This document shows, piece by piece, positions 12,200 to 23,800 of a DNA stretch of 64,000 nt (positions are counted from its first letter, which is position 1; each line of letters starts with the position of its first letter). Location of the stretch: assembly GCA_007922225.1 (NCBI GenBank), contig ML679941.1, positions 61,723,079 through 61,787,078 of the forward strand, in the 5' to 3' direction. The position numbers were made by a program, and so were the translations under genes. Under the pieces are notes generated by a model. It was given only the letters and a program-made list of their open reading frames with translations. It was not told the origin of the DNA and did no database searches. Origin of the DNA: Emydura subglobosa. Its lineage: Eukaryota > Chordata > Testudines > Chelidae.

Positions 12200-13480
12200 G
12201 AGCAGTTTCTTCTCTTTTACTCAGCACAGCACAGCCTGCCTTCGTTCGTTCCCTCTGGTTTTGCATCAGCAGCCTTCCACAGCTGGCCCCGCTTCCGAAG
12301 CAGCTGTGTGACCGCTGCGGGTAGCCCGCGCTCCTTCACCCAGCCCAGCGCATCCCTTCGGCGGCCCGCGGTGGATCCACCGTCCATTTCATTACAGGGC
12401 CCGGGAAAGCGCTTCCCCTCCTGTCAGATGGTTTTACCGTCCCCACAAAATGTCCAACAACCCTCCCGTGCACAGGTCCCTGGCTCCTGGCTTAGGCAGG
12501 GCTCAGTTTACCCTGCAGATCTGAGCTGCTGGAGCCTGGAAGGGGCAAGCCTGGCCAGCCCGATGTCCGGGAGAGGGGCAGACTCCTGGGGTGAATTAAC
12601 CCCCCCCCCCCCCCCCTTCCCCCCCCCCCCCTCCCCCGTTTTTTGTTTTCCGGGGGGGGGGGGGGGGGCTCCCCCCCCCCCCCCCGTTTGCAGCAGAATT
12701 GCTGGGCCCGGCTGGTTCCCGGCCGGCCAGCGAAGGCCTCTGCCAGGAGCCGGCTCCCGTGGGGTCTAGAGGGCAGAGACTTCTTCGGAAGAAAGGTGAC
12801 TCCTGCTGCCTGCGCCTACCCTGCCGGGAGGGAATGGGGCCCCCGGGGCGGAAAGAGTTAAGTGGTTGGGAGGAGGGGGGGGGACACAACACGTGAAGCC
12901 TTTCAGTCCGGGCTGTAGACAAACAAACCCTCGCCGCTGAGGCTGGCGACGCAGGAGCTGCTCCCAGTGCGGACTTCACGGCTGGGGGCAGCTTGGTTTG
13001 TAATCTGGGGACGGGGCGACCACCAGGAAACGAAAACAACTGAGATTCCCCCCCCCCGGCTCCCCGCCACTTCCCGCTCCGGTCCCATTGCCGAGCGTTC
13101 CCAATCCCCGCAGCCCATCTGCCCGCCGTCCAGCCCTCCAGCGTCACACAAAGGACGGGGCGCTCCCATGTGCCCACCAGCCTCCCGAGCCCGGCTAAGG
13201 GACAGCTCGGCCACTCGCTCGCCCTGGCTTCCTCTGCGAGCTGACAATTCGCCGGCGCCCCCGGCTTTTCTGGGGCTGTGGGTTTGGGTTTTAAGTCTGC
13301 CCCTTAAATCAGAGCCAGTCCGGCTGTTGAACGCCGGGCCGGGTAAATCTCAGGCAGTAACAGTAGAAACAAGATGGTTCGGGTGCAATTACATTAGCCC
13401 CCCACCCCGGCCCCGCCGCGTCGGAAATCAACCCGCTGCGGTCCAGCCACAGCAGAAGGCCGGGCCTATGGAAAGCTGCA
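12200..13480. other. GC-rich, CpG-containing block between MYF6 and MYF5
   Basis: Composition changes sharply from the AT-rich MYF6 3' UTR to a GC-rich stretch with many CpG dinucleotides. Long open frames occur on both strands (12149-12769 plus, 12596-13177 minus), but they are proline- and glycine-rich low-complexity translations with no recognisable domain, as expected by chance at this composition. I see no transposon in it. A CpG-island or regulatory role is inferred. Confidence 0.5.
12600..12685. repeat. Alternating C and G homopolymers
   Basis: A C17 run (12600-12616), a C13 run, a C5 run, a G17 run (12652-12668) and a C15 run (12671-12685) lie within 86 bases. The G run can pair with the C runs on either side, and the tracts could form quadruplex or i-motif structures. 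Homopolymer lengths are likely to be poorly determined. Confidence 0.85.
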
Positions 13481-16121
13481 CTTCAACTGAATGTGGTTTT
13501 GCTACACAAAAACCGATTGCCCGGGCCAAGAGAGGGTGGATGGTGCCCTGCTTTTCCTGTGGGGCTTTAGCTTGATCAGAACTATCGGATCTAGCCTTCA
13601 AATTGTAACTCTCCTTGAAAGGAGAATTTCAAGAGCATCTCATGCACACCTTGGGGGAAAAAAGGCATTCTTTCTTGGGCTCTCTTCCTGGTAGGCTTTA
13701 GTCACATCCTAGTATTAACGCCAAGACACTACACTGTCCGGCTGTGTTTGGCTCCCCGAATCCGTGTCGTCTCCAGCAGCGGGGTAACGTGAGAAATTGT
13801 TTGGAGTACGTTTGGTTTTTCATTAAATAAAGAAAATATTTCCCGAAGAGACTCCCCGTGACCTCCATGGCTGTGGCTGACATGTCAGGCTTCCCAAAGA
13901 AAGTCCTCTGTGTGTTTGCAATTAACGTGTTTTTGTTTGATATTAATAACGATAATCTTTACCTAAAGCCAAAGCAAACAGGGCCCTGGAAGCACGAAAT
14001 CAAGAGGTAATAACTGGTAAAGATAAGCGGTTTGTGATTTAATCTAGCCTCTTTCCAGAGGGGGTTGGGACAAAGTTATCAGGTTTAAACTAATGAAAGT
14101 GATTTCTCTGCCTACATTTTATTAAATGTGGAACAAAGCTCGCTGGAACAGGAGTCTCCAAATGCCCCTTTTAAGGCCTGGCTCCTGCAGCTTCCCCTGT
14201 ATTGCTTAACTCAGAACCTTTTGGTTTATTTATATTGAGAGGGGTGAGGAGGGAACTTGATGGGCCCATTTATTTCAGGGATCCAGGAGATACTATAATA
14301 TCCCCGGGACCGGAAGTGAGGTCATTCCCTGGGCGCACTGTAAGCCGTCATTGTAGTTGAGGTAGACTTGAGAAGGAGAAAGAATGCCCTGGTGGGACAA
14401 ATGAAATGTGGATACAGTGGGGTGGGGGGGAAGATAAAGGTAAATGGGACTGGTTTTAAATCCCCACTAAATACTGAGCCACAAATGTAATGTTCTCTTC
14501 TTCAGTGAAATGCTTAAAGACTGCGATTCCATTCAATAGTTGTAGATGAGCAGCTAGTGGGCCTGATTCTTGTCCAGGTAAAACTTCCATCAACTTCAGG
14601 GACAGTTTGCCCGAGTAGGAGAGCCGGAATTAGATCCAGCTTTGTTGAGGAAATCCCAAAAGACCAGGGCACAAGGGTATGGTTCGGTTCTATTCAAAGG
14701 GAAAAGCCCCAGCTCTCGACCATTCATAAGCAGCACTTTATAGGATCGTTCCTTGGCTTTGGGGGACCCAGTAGCGTTTTGCCAGCCTTGCCCTTTTATG
14801 GAAAGTGTGGATGTTTGCATCCAGAGGAGACAGAGAAAGATGGGGGGGAAGGAGGGGTTGAATAACTCAGCCATGTGCTCGTTTGGGTTTCCCCTTCTGT
14901 AGCAGCAGGAATTAGCAACTTTCCCCCTTCTCAAGGCTGCTAAAAACTCTCGTGTCCCTTTGATCTCTCTTGGGAGTCCCAGAATGCAAGCAGAGGCCAA
15001 TGTCTTCTTCAGCTGTCTTCTGTACAAATCCTCCCCGCGGCTCTGGCAGGTACTAATGTGTTTACTTAGGTGTGCGCAGTTCCCAGAGCTTGATGCAACC
15101 AAAAGTTTAGCACGTTGCCGAAGTGCCCTTAATACAGGTCCAAGTGGGAAGGAGTTTTTGTTGGTAGTTAGTCCTGGAGGCTGATTGCTGCCGGGAACCT
15201 CGGATGGCAGGATTATTACTGGAATGGGCGATCGGCCCAGGAGCGAAAACGTTCACCGAGGGAGCGTTCCCCAAAACAATTTGAACTAATGGTCACAAAA
15301 CGGATCTTGAAAAGCATCATTGCTATACAGAGACTCAAATGCTGCAATCGCAGGCAAAACTCCCGCCGACCCCAGTCTTAAATTTCCAGAACAATGACTA
15401 ATTTCCTCTGTATTTTCTCGGTTGGGATTGTATTGTGTATTTTAAATAAAGGATAGCCCAAAATAAAACCTCGATACGTTTAGACTCAGCTGGTAAATAT
15501 TCGTGGCTCTGACCCCCGAGTTCATGCAGGCAAACTCAATGGGCGTTTTGCTTGAAGTGAGGACTGCAGTAGCTGCTTTTTGGCTTCAGCTGCCGTTATA
15601 ATTCATTACATCTAAGATCTGGTGTTTTTAACGTACAAAATCAACACATTACTGGAGCCCCAACACGGCTAAGAAGAGAAATTATGTACTGCAGCCAGTA
15701 CCCCACACCCTTCTCACGTCAAGACGCCCCAACGTTTAAGCACTGGGTCATATCATATATCTGTAAAGATGGCAGCAGTGTGTGATAATATTTGCAGACA
15801 CTCTGGTTTACATTTCATTCTTAAACGATCCGTGGCCGCTTTGTCTGCTACATTGATTCAGATTCTTGAAACTGTTATATAGTTCCCGGTGAGAAAATGT
15901 GAGTTTCACACTTTCTTTTTGTTTGGTTTGTTGTTTCATTGTTTTGTTCTGTTTTTCACTGTTGCGACGTAAACTCAAGGCATTTCAGAAGAGGGGAGAA
16001 AAGTCCCGAAATAAAATTCAATAATGTTGCTTTAAAAAACGATTCTTTCTTTTATGGAGGAGGAAAATCGTACTAAAATGTGTTTTAAATATATATATTT
16101 TTAAAAGTAACTACCAGTGCG
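13481..16121. other. MYF6-MYF5 intergenic sequence, first part
   Basis: No gene or recognisable transposon is visible. Short frames have no domain content. In other vertebrates the MYF6-MYF5 interval carries Myf5/Mrf4 enhancers; none can be assigned here without alignment. Confidence 0.5.
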
Positions 16122-16683
16122 ATTCCCATTGGATGAGGGATGCTTTTGAAATGCTATGTTCTTTTCTACTGAGAAAATCTCTTGTTTTTAAATATAAATA
16201 TACATATATNNNNNNNNNNNNNNNNNNNNNNNNNNNNNNNNNNNNNNNNNNNNNNNNNNNNNNNNNNNNNNNNNNNNNNNNNNNNNNNNNNNNNNNNNNN
16301 NNNNNNNNNNNNNNNNNNNNNNNNNNNNNNNNNNNNNNNNNNNNNNNNNNNNNNNNNNNNNNNNNNNNNNNNNNNNNNNNNNNNNNNNNNNNNNNNNNNN
16401 NNNNNNNNNNNNNNNNNNNNNNNNNNNNNNNNNNNNNNNNNNNNNNNNNNNNNNNNNNNNNNNNNNNNNNNNNNNNNNNNNNNNNNNNNNNNNNNNNNNN
16501 NNNNNNNNNNNNNNNNNNNNNNNNNNNNNNNNNNNNNNNNNNNNNNNNNNNNNNNNNNNNNNNNNNNNNNNNNNNNNNNNNNNNNNNNNNNNNNNNNNNN
16601 NNNNNNNNNATATTTAAAAACAAGAGATCTTCTCAGTAGAAAAGAACACAGCATTTCAAAAGCATCCCTCATCCAATGGGAAT
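16122..16683. repeat. Inverted repeat with arms of about 74 bases flanking a 400-N assembly gap
   Basis: The left arm (16122 to about 16195, starting ATTCCCATTGGATGAGGG) is the reverse complement of the right arm (16610-16683), with about two mismatches. Between them is AT-rich sequence and 400 N (16210-16609). An AT dinucleotide run directly follows the right arm (16682-16699). The structure is a long palindrome or hairpin, either a fold-back element or an assembly artefact. Confidence 0.9.
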
Positions 16684-18780
16684 ATATATATATATATACT
16701 TGTGTTTTCTCTGTTTTAACAAGAGTTTGCAAGTTGTATCTGGTGCCCACTGGGTTCCCATTTTCGGCCCGTCAATCCCCAGATCTCAGAAGCTCACCAC
16801 CCTTTCCCCTTCTCAACAGCCTCATTAGCCAAGCTTGTAGTTTGTGTTTTTTCTGCTTCTTTTAGTTCCACTCGCCTGCTGCACTTTTGCAAATTTGTTT
16901 TGAGATCACTTTACAAAAGGGAGCCGGCCGCCTCTAAGGGATCCTAATTACAGATTTTTCCTGAGTGACAGCATCTTTTTTTCCCAAAGATTCAGGAAGA
17001 AGAGAAACAATCTTCAGAGGTCTCTTGGGAAGGGCACATTTCTAAACAACCTCAAACACTCTGAATAAGGACCGAGAGATTCGAGTGCAAGGAGACCCAG
17101 GCGATATTTTGTAACACGTACTGGCATTGTTATTACAAGATATACTGCACATATGTGGAGAGAAACCACTGAGAAGTGATCAGACCAGTGTAACCGACTA
17201 AAGACCCAGGGTATTTGTGCACAAAACACAAATCTGTAAACAGGTCTATTTTAGCCAGCGTGAACATGCTACATTCAAATATCTGTGTGCTTCAGTCCAA
17301 GGAAGTCTTCAAGTTACTGCTGAGCAGAATCGCTTTATTTGGCTGATGATTTCTTGCAAAGCCATTGAGAACTGCAGGGTTTCAAAGCTGAATGTCAACC
17401 TGGACTTCAATAGCAAGAGAGTTGAAATTCAGAGCTTTCCTTCGCGGTAACTTTAGTCCTTTATCAGCGCTCTGGCTTTAATACCGTATTCATTTCAAAG
17501 GGGTCTCTCGCTGCCCGTTTATGGCCCTAAATAAACTGGAACAGTGCAGATGTGGCCTTTCCAGCCGCTTAGAGAACTGCAGGCCGACTTTTGGAATGGG
17601 TGTGCGCAGGTTTTTAGTTAGGAAACCTTTTGATTTCTTCCTCTGCTATAGTTTAAAGTGGGTTTGCACCTTAAAGCAAGAATAACATCCCCTCCGGGAC
17701 GTGAATAGCTACGGCTCAATTACCAGATGGATTGACATGGAGCTGGCTGTGTAGTGTATAGGAAGACCCGGGCTTTCAGGCTACCTGCGCCACACCGCAG
17801 TCTCATGTCTTCTTTGCCGGTGTGTGTGGTGGACAGCCTGCATGAAGGCAGGAAAGTGGTTTAATAACCTTCCTTACACAGCTTCAGCCCCGCTGAGACT
17901 CCTTTACTTAAACGGGGTTTGAATAAAACCACGAGATCAAGACGCAAACTCCCTGGCTATGGCAAGAGTAGTCAAAACTGGGTACAGAGAAGAATTCGCA
18001 TAGCATGGGAATTACTGACGGGGCGCTTGGGAACCCGTTTTATTTAACCCACATAACACGTTCTCCTAAAATATAAAGGCCAGCTGAATGTGGCCAAAGG
18101 GTTCCCGGGCATTGGCGAATGCCTGTTAAATGGCTTCATTACCACTTTAATGACCCCTTTCACAGTTTCACTGATCTGCTAGTAGGGCTCTGGAAGGCTT
18201 TTGTCACCGACTTGTGTAAAGTTACTCAGGGATTGCGGGGGTTAGAAATTTTACACTTCCAGGAGGGGGATGTTGCCCTGACAGCTGGGACGCATCTGTA
18301 ACGGTACAAGTTTGGCTGAAAGCAGAAAATCAGCAAACCCAAAGCACTGCTCTACTGTTGTGTCTCCCGCAGCATCAAGCCACAGGGAAGGGAGCAAGGG
18401 AGTGGAAGAGAGATTTTTTTCTTAGGCAAACAAATACGGTGATCTTTTGTGGGTACCTTTTCCGACATGATCAGCGAGCACTAAAACCTGAAATGGTTTT
18501 TTCCCCCTCCTTTTCATTGTTAACTGATCATGTTATTGCTACGTAGGAATGATTTTCTAGCTTTAAGCCTTTTTAAAAAAACAAATGATCTAGTCAACGG
18601 GCAAAACATCTGCCAGGAAAATGAAGGAAACGGATCAAATCAGGCTTATGAAAAACAAAGTGAGCCAATCTGTTTCGAACGGTACCACTGAGTGTGAGAA
18701 AATCGAATGATTAAAAACATTCACCCATGGAAGTCCCGTGAACATGGAGAATAAGGCGAGACCGGCTCCTCTTCACTCCC
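16684..18780. other. MYF6-MYF5 intergenic sequence, second part
   Basis: No gene, RNA or recognisable transposon is visible. It is mostly unique-looking sequence leading to the MYF5 promoter. Enhancer content is expected from the locus in other vertebrates but is not demonstrated here. Confidence 0.5.
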
Positions 18781-19094
18781 ATAATGTGTTGGAAGATGCT
18801 TAAGTGCAGGAAATGTCACGTTTTGGGTGTCCCCCCCCCCGTTCCTGCTCTTTATCTTTTCACACCCGGCGGCGAATCTCTGCTTTTATTCTGGAGTGGT
18901 TACACTCGCTGCTTTGAAAAAGTGGATTCATGTAGAAATGTAATAAACCCACCAGCTCGTCCAAAGGAGCCGTGCCTAGCGAGCTGTCTCCTGGGGAATG
19001 GAGGGGGTTTGCCCAGACAGCCCCGGTAGGGGTTGTGGAGGGATATGCTAATAAAGACTAGGCTCCCTGGACCAGCCTCCCATAACAACATGTC

Positions 19095-19103
19095 TATATA
19101 AAG
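19095..19103 (+). promoter_or_regulatory. MYF5 TATA box
   Basis: TATATAAAG lies 143-151 bases upstream of the MYF5 ATG. A start site near 19125 would give a leader of about 120 bases. Confidence 0.75.
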
Positions 19104-19245
19104 AGCCCCGTGCCACAGAGCAAGAGCACTTTGTCTCGCATCCCTAATTACTTCGGAAATTGCCCAAGAAAGCTCCGGTGTGACTTGTTGAGCCAAGCTC
19201 GCTGAGGTCCAGACCCAACGCCTCTCCCGGTCCTGTGCTGCGAAG

Positions 19246-21100
19246 ATGGAGCTGATGGACAGCTGCCAGTTTTCTCCATCCCACTTCTTCTATGACAGCT
19301 CCTGCATCTCTTCCCCCGAAGGCGACTTCGGAGACGCCTTCGAGCCCGGCCTGGCGGCGTTCGGAGGCCCCCGAGCGGCTGGCTCGGACGGAGAGGAGCA
19401 TGTCAGAGCCCCTACCGGGCACCATCAAGCCGGCCACTGCCTCCTGTGGGCGTGCAAAGCCTGCAAGCGAAAGTCCACCACCATGGACCGGAGGAAGGCG
19501 GCCACCATGCGGGAGAGGAGGAGGCTGAAGAAAGTCAACCAGGCTTTCGACACCCTGAAGAGGTGCACCACGGCCAACCCCAACCAAAGGCTGCCCAAGG
19601 TGGAGATCCTGAGAAACGCCATCAGATACATCGAAAGCCTCCAGGAGCTCCTGCGAGAACAGGTAGAAAACTACTACCGCCTGCCAGGCCAGAGCTGCTC
19701 TGAACCCACCAGCCCGACTTCCAGCTGCTCGGATGGGATGGTAAGAGACGGACATCTCCAGCAGGTCCCGATGCGGGGTGTAAACATGCCGCCGTAGGCA
19801 GGCTGCCCTCTTAATGCGGAGTTCTGCTGTTTGGGCTGAAGGGAGACGGGTGGCTGCATTTATTGAGACCCGGGGAAACCCTGAGTACGCCTAGGTGAAT
19901 GGGCCCTTGCAGGATGTAATTGACATGATGCTGGGCGTGCAAAGTGCCTCGCAGTGTTTTACCGGGGGGTGGCTTCCGAGGTGCAAAGGGGGTGTCTGTG
20001 TTGCCCTGCAGGGGGTGCAAATACCTAGAAATCAAGCTCCTGGTTAGTTTCTCCGTTGTGTTTATTCACTCGCTGTAACGAACTAAGGCATCGAACATGG
20101 AGAGCTGAGCCTAGGCAGGCGACCCAACAATGTTACAGTCTGACGGGAACCACAGAATCGGGGTCAAGAGGGGAGCCCGCCCTGCCGCAGCCTGGCCCAG
20201 GGGAGCTGCTGGTGCATTTTTTCCCGAGCGCGTTTGCTCCAGCGGTGCCAGCTTTTAATGCGCTCTCGCTCTGGGAAAGTGTCCGCTTACTGACCGGCCG
20301 GGCCTGCCTCCCGCGCCAATCCATTCTCCGTGGTTAACGCGGTGCACGTTGCGGCTGGCTTTGCCTTTTGCCCCGCCGCCCCTCCCGCGAAAGAGCCGCT
20401 GCAAACGGAGCTCATGTCAGCGAAGGTGCTGGAAAGCGCGTTGGCCTTTGTGGGTCCCCCCGCCGAGCTAGCCGGGCGAGGGGCTCATTCTGCGGGAGCT
20501 CCGCGGGCAAAGTGGCGCGTTGCCCCCCCCCCCCCAGCTCTTCGGGGCCCGGAGGAAGGCTGGACACTCATTTCTTGTTTGTTTCAGGCTGAATGCAACA
20601 GCCCCGGCTGGTGCGGGCGGAACAGCGGTTTGGACGCTGTCCATTGCCCCGAGACGCAAACCGGTAAGAATGAACACAACTCCCGGGCCAGCTGTTTTAG
20701 GGATCGCGCAGCCCCCCCGTTGGGATCGCCCCCGGGTAGCTGGCGAGGCAACATCTGCCCGGAGGTTTTAAACTCGAATGCGCTCTGCCAGGGCTTGGGT
20801 GTGCTGAGTGGCAGGCCTGGGTGGAAATAGGTAAATGCGTTCGAAATGAAATCTTAGCTCGTTCGTGTTGGTTGATGCATTTATTTAGCTGTTACTTTCG
20901 CCTTGCTCCGTTCCACAGGCAAAAGTCCTGCCTTGTCCAGCTTGGACTGTTTATCCAGTATCGTGGATCGTATCTCTTCCTCAGCTCAAGCTGCACAGCC
21001 ACTTCGCGACCCCGCCTCCCTCGCCGCAAACCCCAGCATTGACTCCCAGCCAGGCACCCCTAGGACCCCGAATTCCAGGCTCATCTATCACGTGTTATGA
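19246..21100 (+). CDS. MYF5: MYF5, myogenic bHLH transcription factor, three exons, complete
   Basis: Nuclear myogenic determination factor that binds E-boxes (CANNTG) as a heterodimer with E proteins. Exons are 19246-19740 (165 codons), 20588-20663 and 20919-21100, with GT-AG introns of 847 and 255 bases in phases 0 and 1, the same phases as in MYF6. The product is 250 residues; human MYF5 has 255. Order: acidic N-terminus ([12 protein letters not shown]), Cys/His-rich stretch with [11 protein letters not shown] (about 55-65), basic region ([11 protein letters not shown], about 83-93), helix-loop-helix (about 94-136), a conserved [10 protein letters not shown] segment, the C-terminal helix ([14 protein letters not shown]) and the terminal SRLIYHVL stop. 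The start is supported by alignment to the vertebrate MD/EVMD start, an A at -3 and a G at +4. It lies 7.7 kb downstream of MYF6 on the same strand, the conserved vertebrate order. No frame damage is visible. Exon 2 is the most diverged part ([13 protein letters not shown]). Confidence 0.98.
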
Positions 21101-21760
21101 GCTCTGAGACTTGACACCAAGTCCATCAGCTGCTTTTACACGGGCAAAAAGAAACTCACCAAATGAACAGCCGTGCCTCTTAGAGATTGAAATATGATGC
21201 ACGTGGAATCCAAGAGTTTCAAAATATGTATATAAAGGAGAATCTTTTAAACCTGTATAGTTGTGAATACTGCTGCCACTTTACCAGGAGATGTATTTAA
21301 TTAAAACATTACTGACACATTTTAGTACTTTTTGGGAGCTTTTATTATATTGTTAGCTGGTTAACTTTTTGGCTAGCATAAACTTGCAAGCAGTAAACAG
21401 AAGGCTGTAAGAAGTGGCTTCATGCAAAGGTTTTATAGCAATGCTTACATTATATTTTCATGATGGTTCTTCTTGGTGACCTCTGAAACAGCAAAGTCGG
21501 CTCAGAGAAAACACTTGCAAACAACATTAAACCTATTCATCTAATCAGACTCAAATGTAAGAAATACACAGTAAACGTTATGGCCTAATGCTGTATATTT
21601 TGTTATTTCCATTCGTGGGATGCTTTTTGTTGTAAGTCAATCAGTATGGCTGAGGTGGTTTCTCAAAATAAAAGAAACTGGAATTGTCAAAGGCTGGGAA
21701 TACATGGTATTCTGAAAATCCTGCTATAAATAAAATGTGTTATTACAGAAGTATTTCGTT
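21101..21760 (+). other. MYF5 3' UTR with polyadenylation signals
   Basis: AT-rich sequence after the stop codon with AATAAA at 21667-21672 and 21729-21734. The second is followed by a T/G-rich stretch (TTTCGTTTTGTGGTT). This gives a 3' UTR of roughly 600-660 bases. Confidence 0.65.
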
Positions 21761-21925
21761 TTGTGGTTCTTTAAAAACATTTTCAAATATTAAGGACTCT
21801 AGCCACCATTTATGATTTATAGCTCTTCAGTATGCTGACGAATTCTTTGAATTCATCATGATGATAATGCTATATTGTATTGCACATTTCATCTAGATGA
21901 ATCCCAAAGCCTCTTACAAACTAAA

Positions 21926-22152
21926 GCCTTGGTCCTGCAAAAAATTAGGCATATGTTTAACTTTCAGCCTGTGAATAGTCTCTTTGAGTTCAGTGGCGCT
22001 ACTCAAAGCACCTGCATACATCGTTGCAGGATCAGGGCCTAAAAGTGCAATGCAAAACTCCATATGGGAGTGGTCCTTCCTCATGCAAATAGTGCCCGTG
22101 ACTTTCATGGGACTACTCTGTAAGCAAGGGTTTGCAGGATCAGGCCTTTATA
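21926..22152. repeat. Palindromic interspersed repeat
   Basis: GGTCCTGCAAA near the left and TTGCAGGATCAGGGCC near 22024-22039 form inverted ends, with an inner part resembling other short palindromic elements in the window. TTTGCAGGATCAGGCC recurs at about 22130-22146. Confidence 0.5.
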
Positions 22153-22960
22153 TTGCACATCCATAGCTTAAACCTGCTCCCATTGTCAGAATTCTCCTTT
22201 ATTTCAGTGGGAGCAGAACAGGGCCTCAAATTTGCTGTCCTGGTTCTGACGGATCCCCACCCGTTTCTTTCAGTGGGAGTAAGGGCTCAGTTAAAAAGTA
22301 CAGGATATGTCCCTAATACTACATTGACACTTTGCCATGTAAGTCAACTGCAGGATTTGGCTCTTACACTGTAGGTAGAATTGTACCCACACTTACACTA
22401 TCTTTGGCAAAGTCCTACCAATGTAAAAGAGTAAAAGTTGGCAATTGATACAAATACATTGTGAACTATCCCCTCCTTCACAATCCCCAAAGTACAGTTC
22501 ACCAGCTTCACATAATACATTATGTTGCCCATATTATCTTTGTTCCACTCCTATGATGGAAATGCATGCATAATTTGGAGATGGTAACAGAGTCACACAG
22601 CACTAGAAATAGTCAGGCAGAGTTTGCAAGATTATGATCTTTTTAAAAAAATATTTCCTTTCATTTATTAAGTCACTTCATCTAACAGTTTCTCCGATGA
22701 AAAGATTCCAGCCATTAGTAATGCTCTAGCTATAATCCAAGAATGTCTTCACAGCAGCGTCCAGAAAAGAAAGATGGATTCTTTCAATAGAGCTCAAGAG
22801 TAGCTAGCATGAAAAATTATCCTACTGGTGTCAGGTCTCATGGACAAAAAGTGTATAAGCTTTACTAGCATGGGCTTATGGATATATTTGGCATATTCAT
22901 GTTATTGTTAGCAATGGATGGCCTGGAGCACTAGCAATGGAATACAGAGCCTTTCACCTC
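22153..22960. other. Gene-free sequence
   Basis: No coding region is seen. Short pieces resemble the palindromic repeat family but have no definable ends. Confidence 0.35.
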
Positions 22961-22963
22961 TAA

Positions 22964-23800
22964 GGACTTGTCTACATTGCAGGCTTGCTGTGTGTTATCT
23001 CCTGCACCTTTGCCCAAAGACCCCTATAATCCACATTCAAAGCCCTCAAACACACATCCAGGAGAATATGCAGCAGAACACATGCTAACTAATGACCCAC
23101 CCCTACCTACTCTCCCACGTTACAGTGTGGAGATAGCAAAGGCATGGATACCACCTGGCCTTGAGCCAAGATTGTCTTACACTGCCATTCCCACAATTCC
23201 CTGAACTTGTATCTTCCTGCCTTTCTACCTACTCACTTCTCACTTGCCCTCTATGCACCAGAAGCTACCTGGAGTTTAACCTGGCATTTCCCATGCAGCT
23301 TAATTTAGTTTCTGCACAGCTCAGTCTAGCTCTGCCAAACAGCAAGATGCTCAGCATTGGGCATGTTGTAGGCTAGCTGGAGGAGCACCCTAGCATTCTA
23401 GGTGACTGTGGGTGTGAGTAACTCCAAAGAACATGATTTCATCCCCAGCTCCAGCAACATCCACCTCTATGAGAGGCTGGCAGAGCGGGGCAGCCACCAG
23501 CCTGGTGTGCAGTGCTGGGAGTGTATCAAGCACCTCGAGCAGCTGGATGAAAAGCAAAGGAAGGGAACAGCAGGTTGGACGCTGCGCTGACAAGATATCC
23601 TTTCTGTGATGAGCTGGACCCATGTGTCATCACCCTGAGCATAGAGGTCACCCTCTTACATGACCTCTTAAACGAGGGAGGTCTCGTGTACATAGTGAAG
23701 GAAGGGGGAATAGCAGTGAGGGAGAACCTGGTGAAGTCCCGGGAACGAAACGGGGAACTGGAAGCTTAAGGTAAGCCCATGCTGGCAGACAGGCCGATGG
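22964..23800 (+). pseudogene. Harbinger-type relic with part of a Myb/SANT-like gene
   Basis: GGACTTGTCTACATTGCAG at 22965-22983 resembles the terminal sequence of the PIF/Harbinger elements at 29682 and 46903. The forward frame at 23402-23590 contains HLYERLAERGSHQPGVQCWE and the following IKHL, comparable to the Y-x-I-S-x-M-x-x-R-G...QC...KIKEL stretch of the Myb/SANT-like genes in those elements. It lacks the Trp-rich start, and no right terminal inverted repeat was found. Ends are approximate. Confidence 0.45.

Noticed and set aside
12149..12769. 206-codon forward frame after MYF6
   Set aside because: Proline/serine-rich low-complexity translation in GC-rich sequence, runs through C homopolymers, no domain, no splice or promoter context.
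12596..13177. 193-codon reverse frame overlapping the previous one
   Set aside because: Glycine-rich end comes from the homopolymer tracts; no homology or domain recognised.
16111..16865. Four long open frames across 16111-16865
   Set aside because: They consist mostly of unknown residues from the 400-N gap; the real codons come from the inverted arms.
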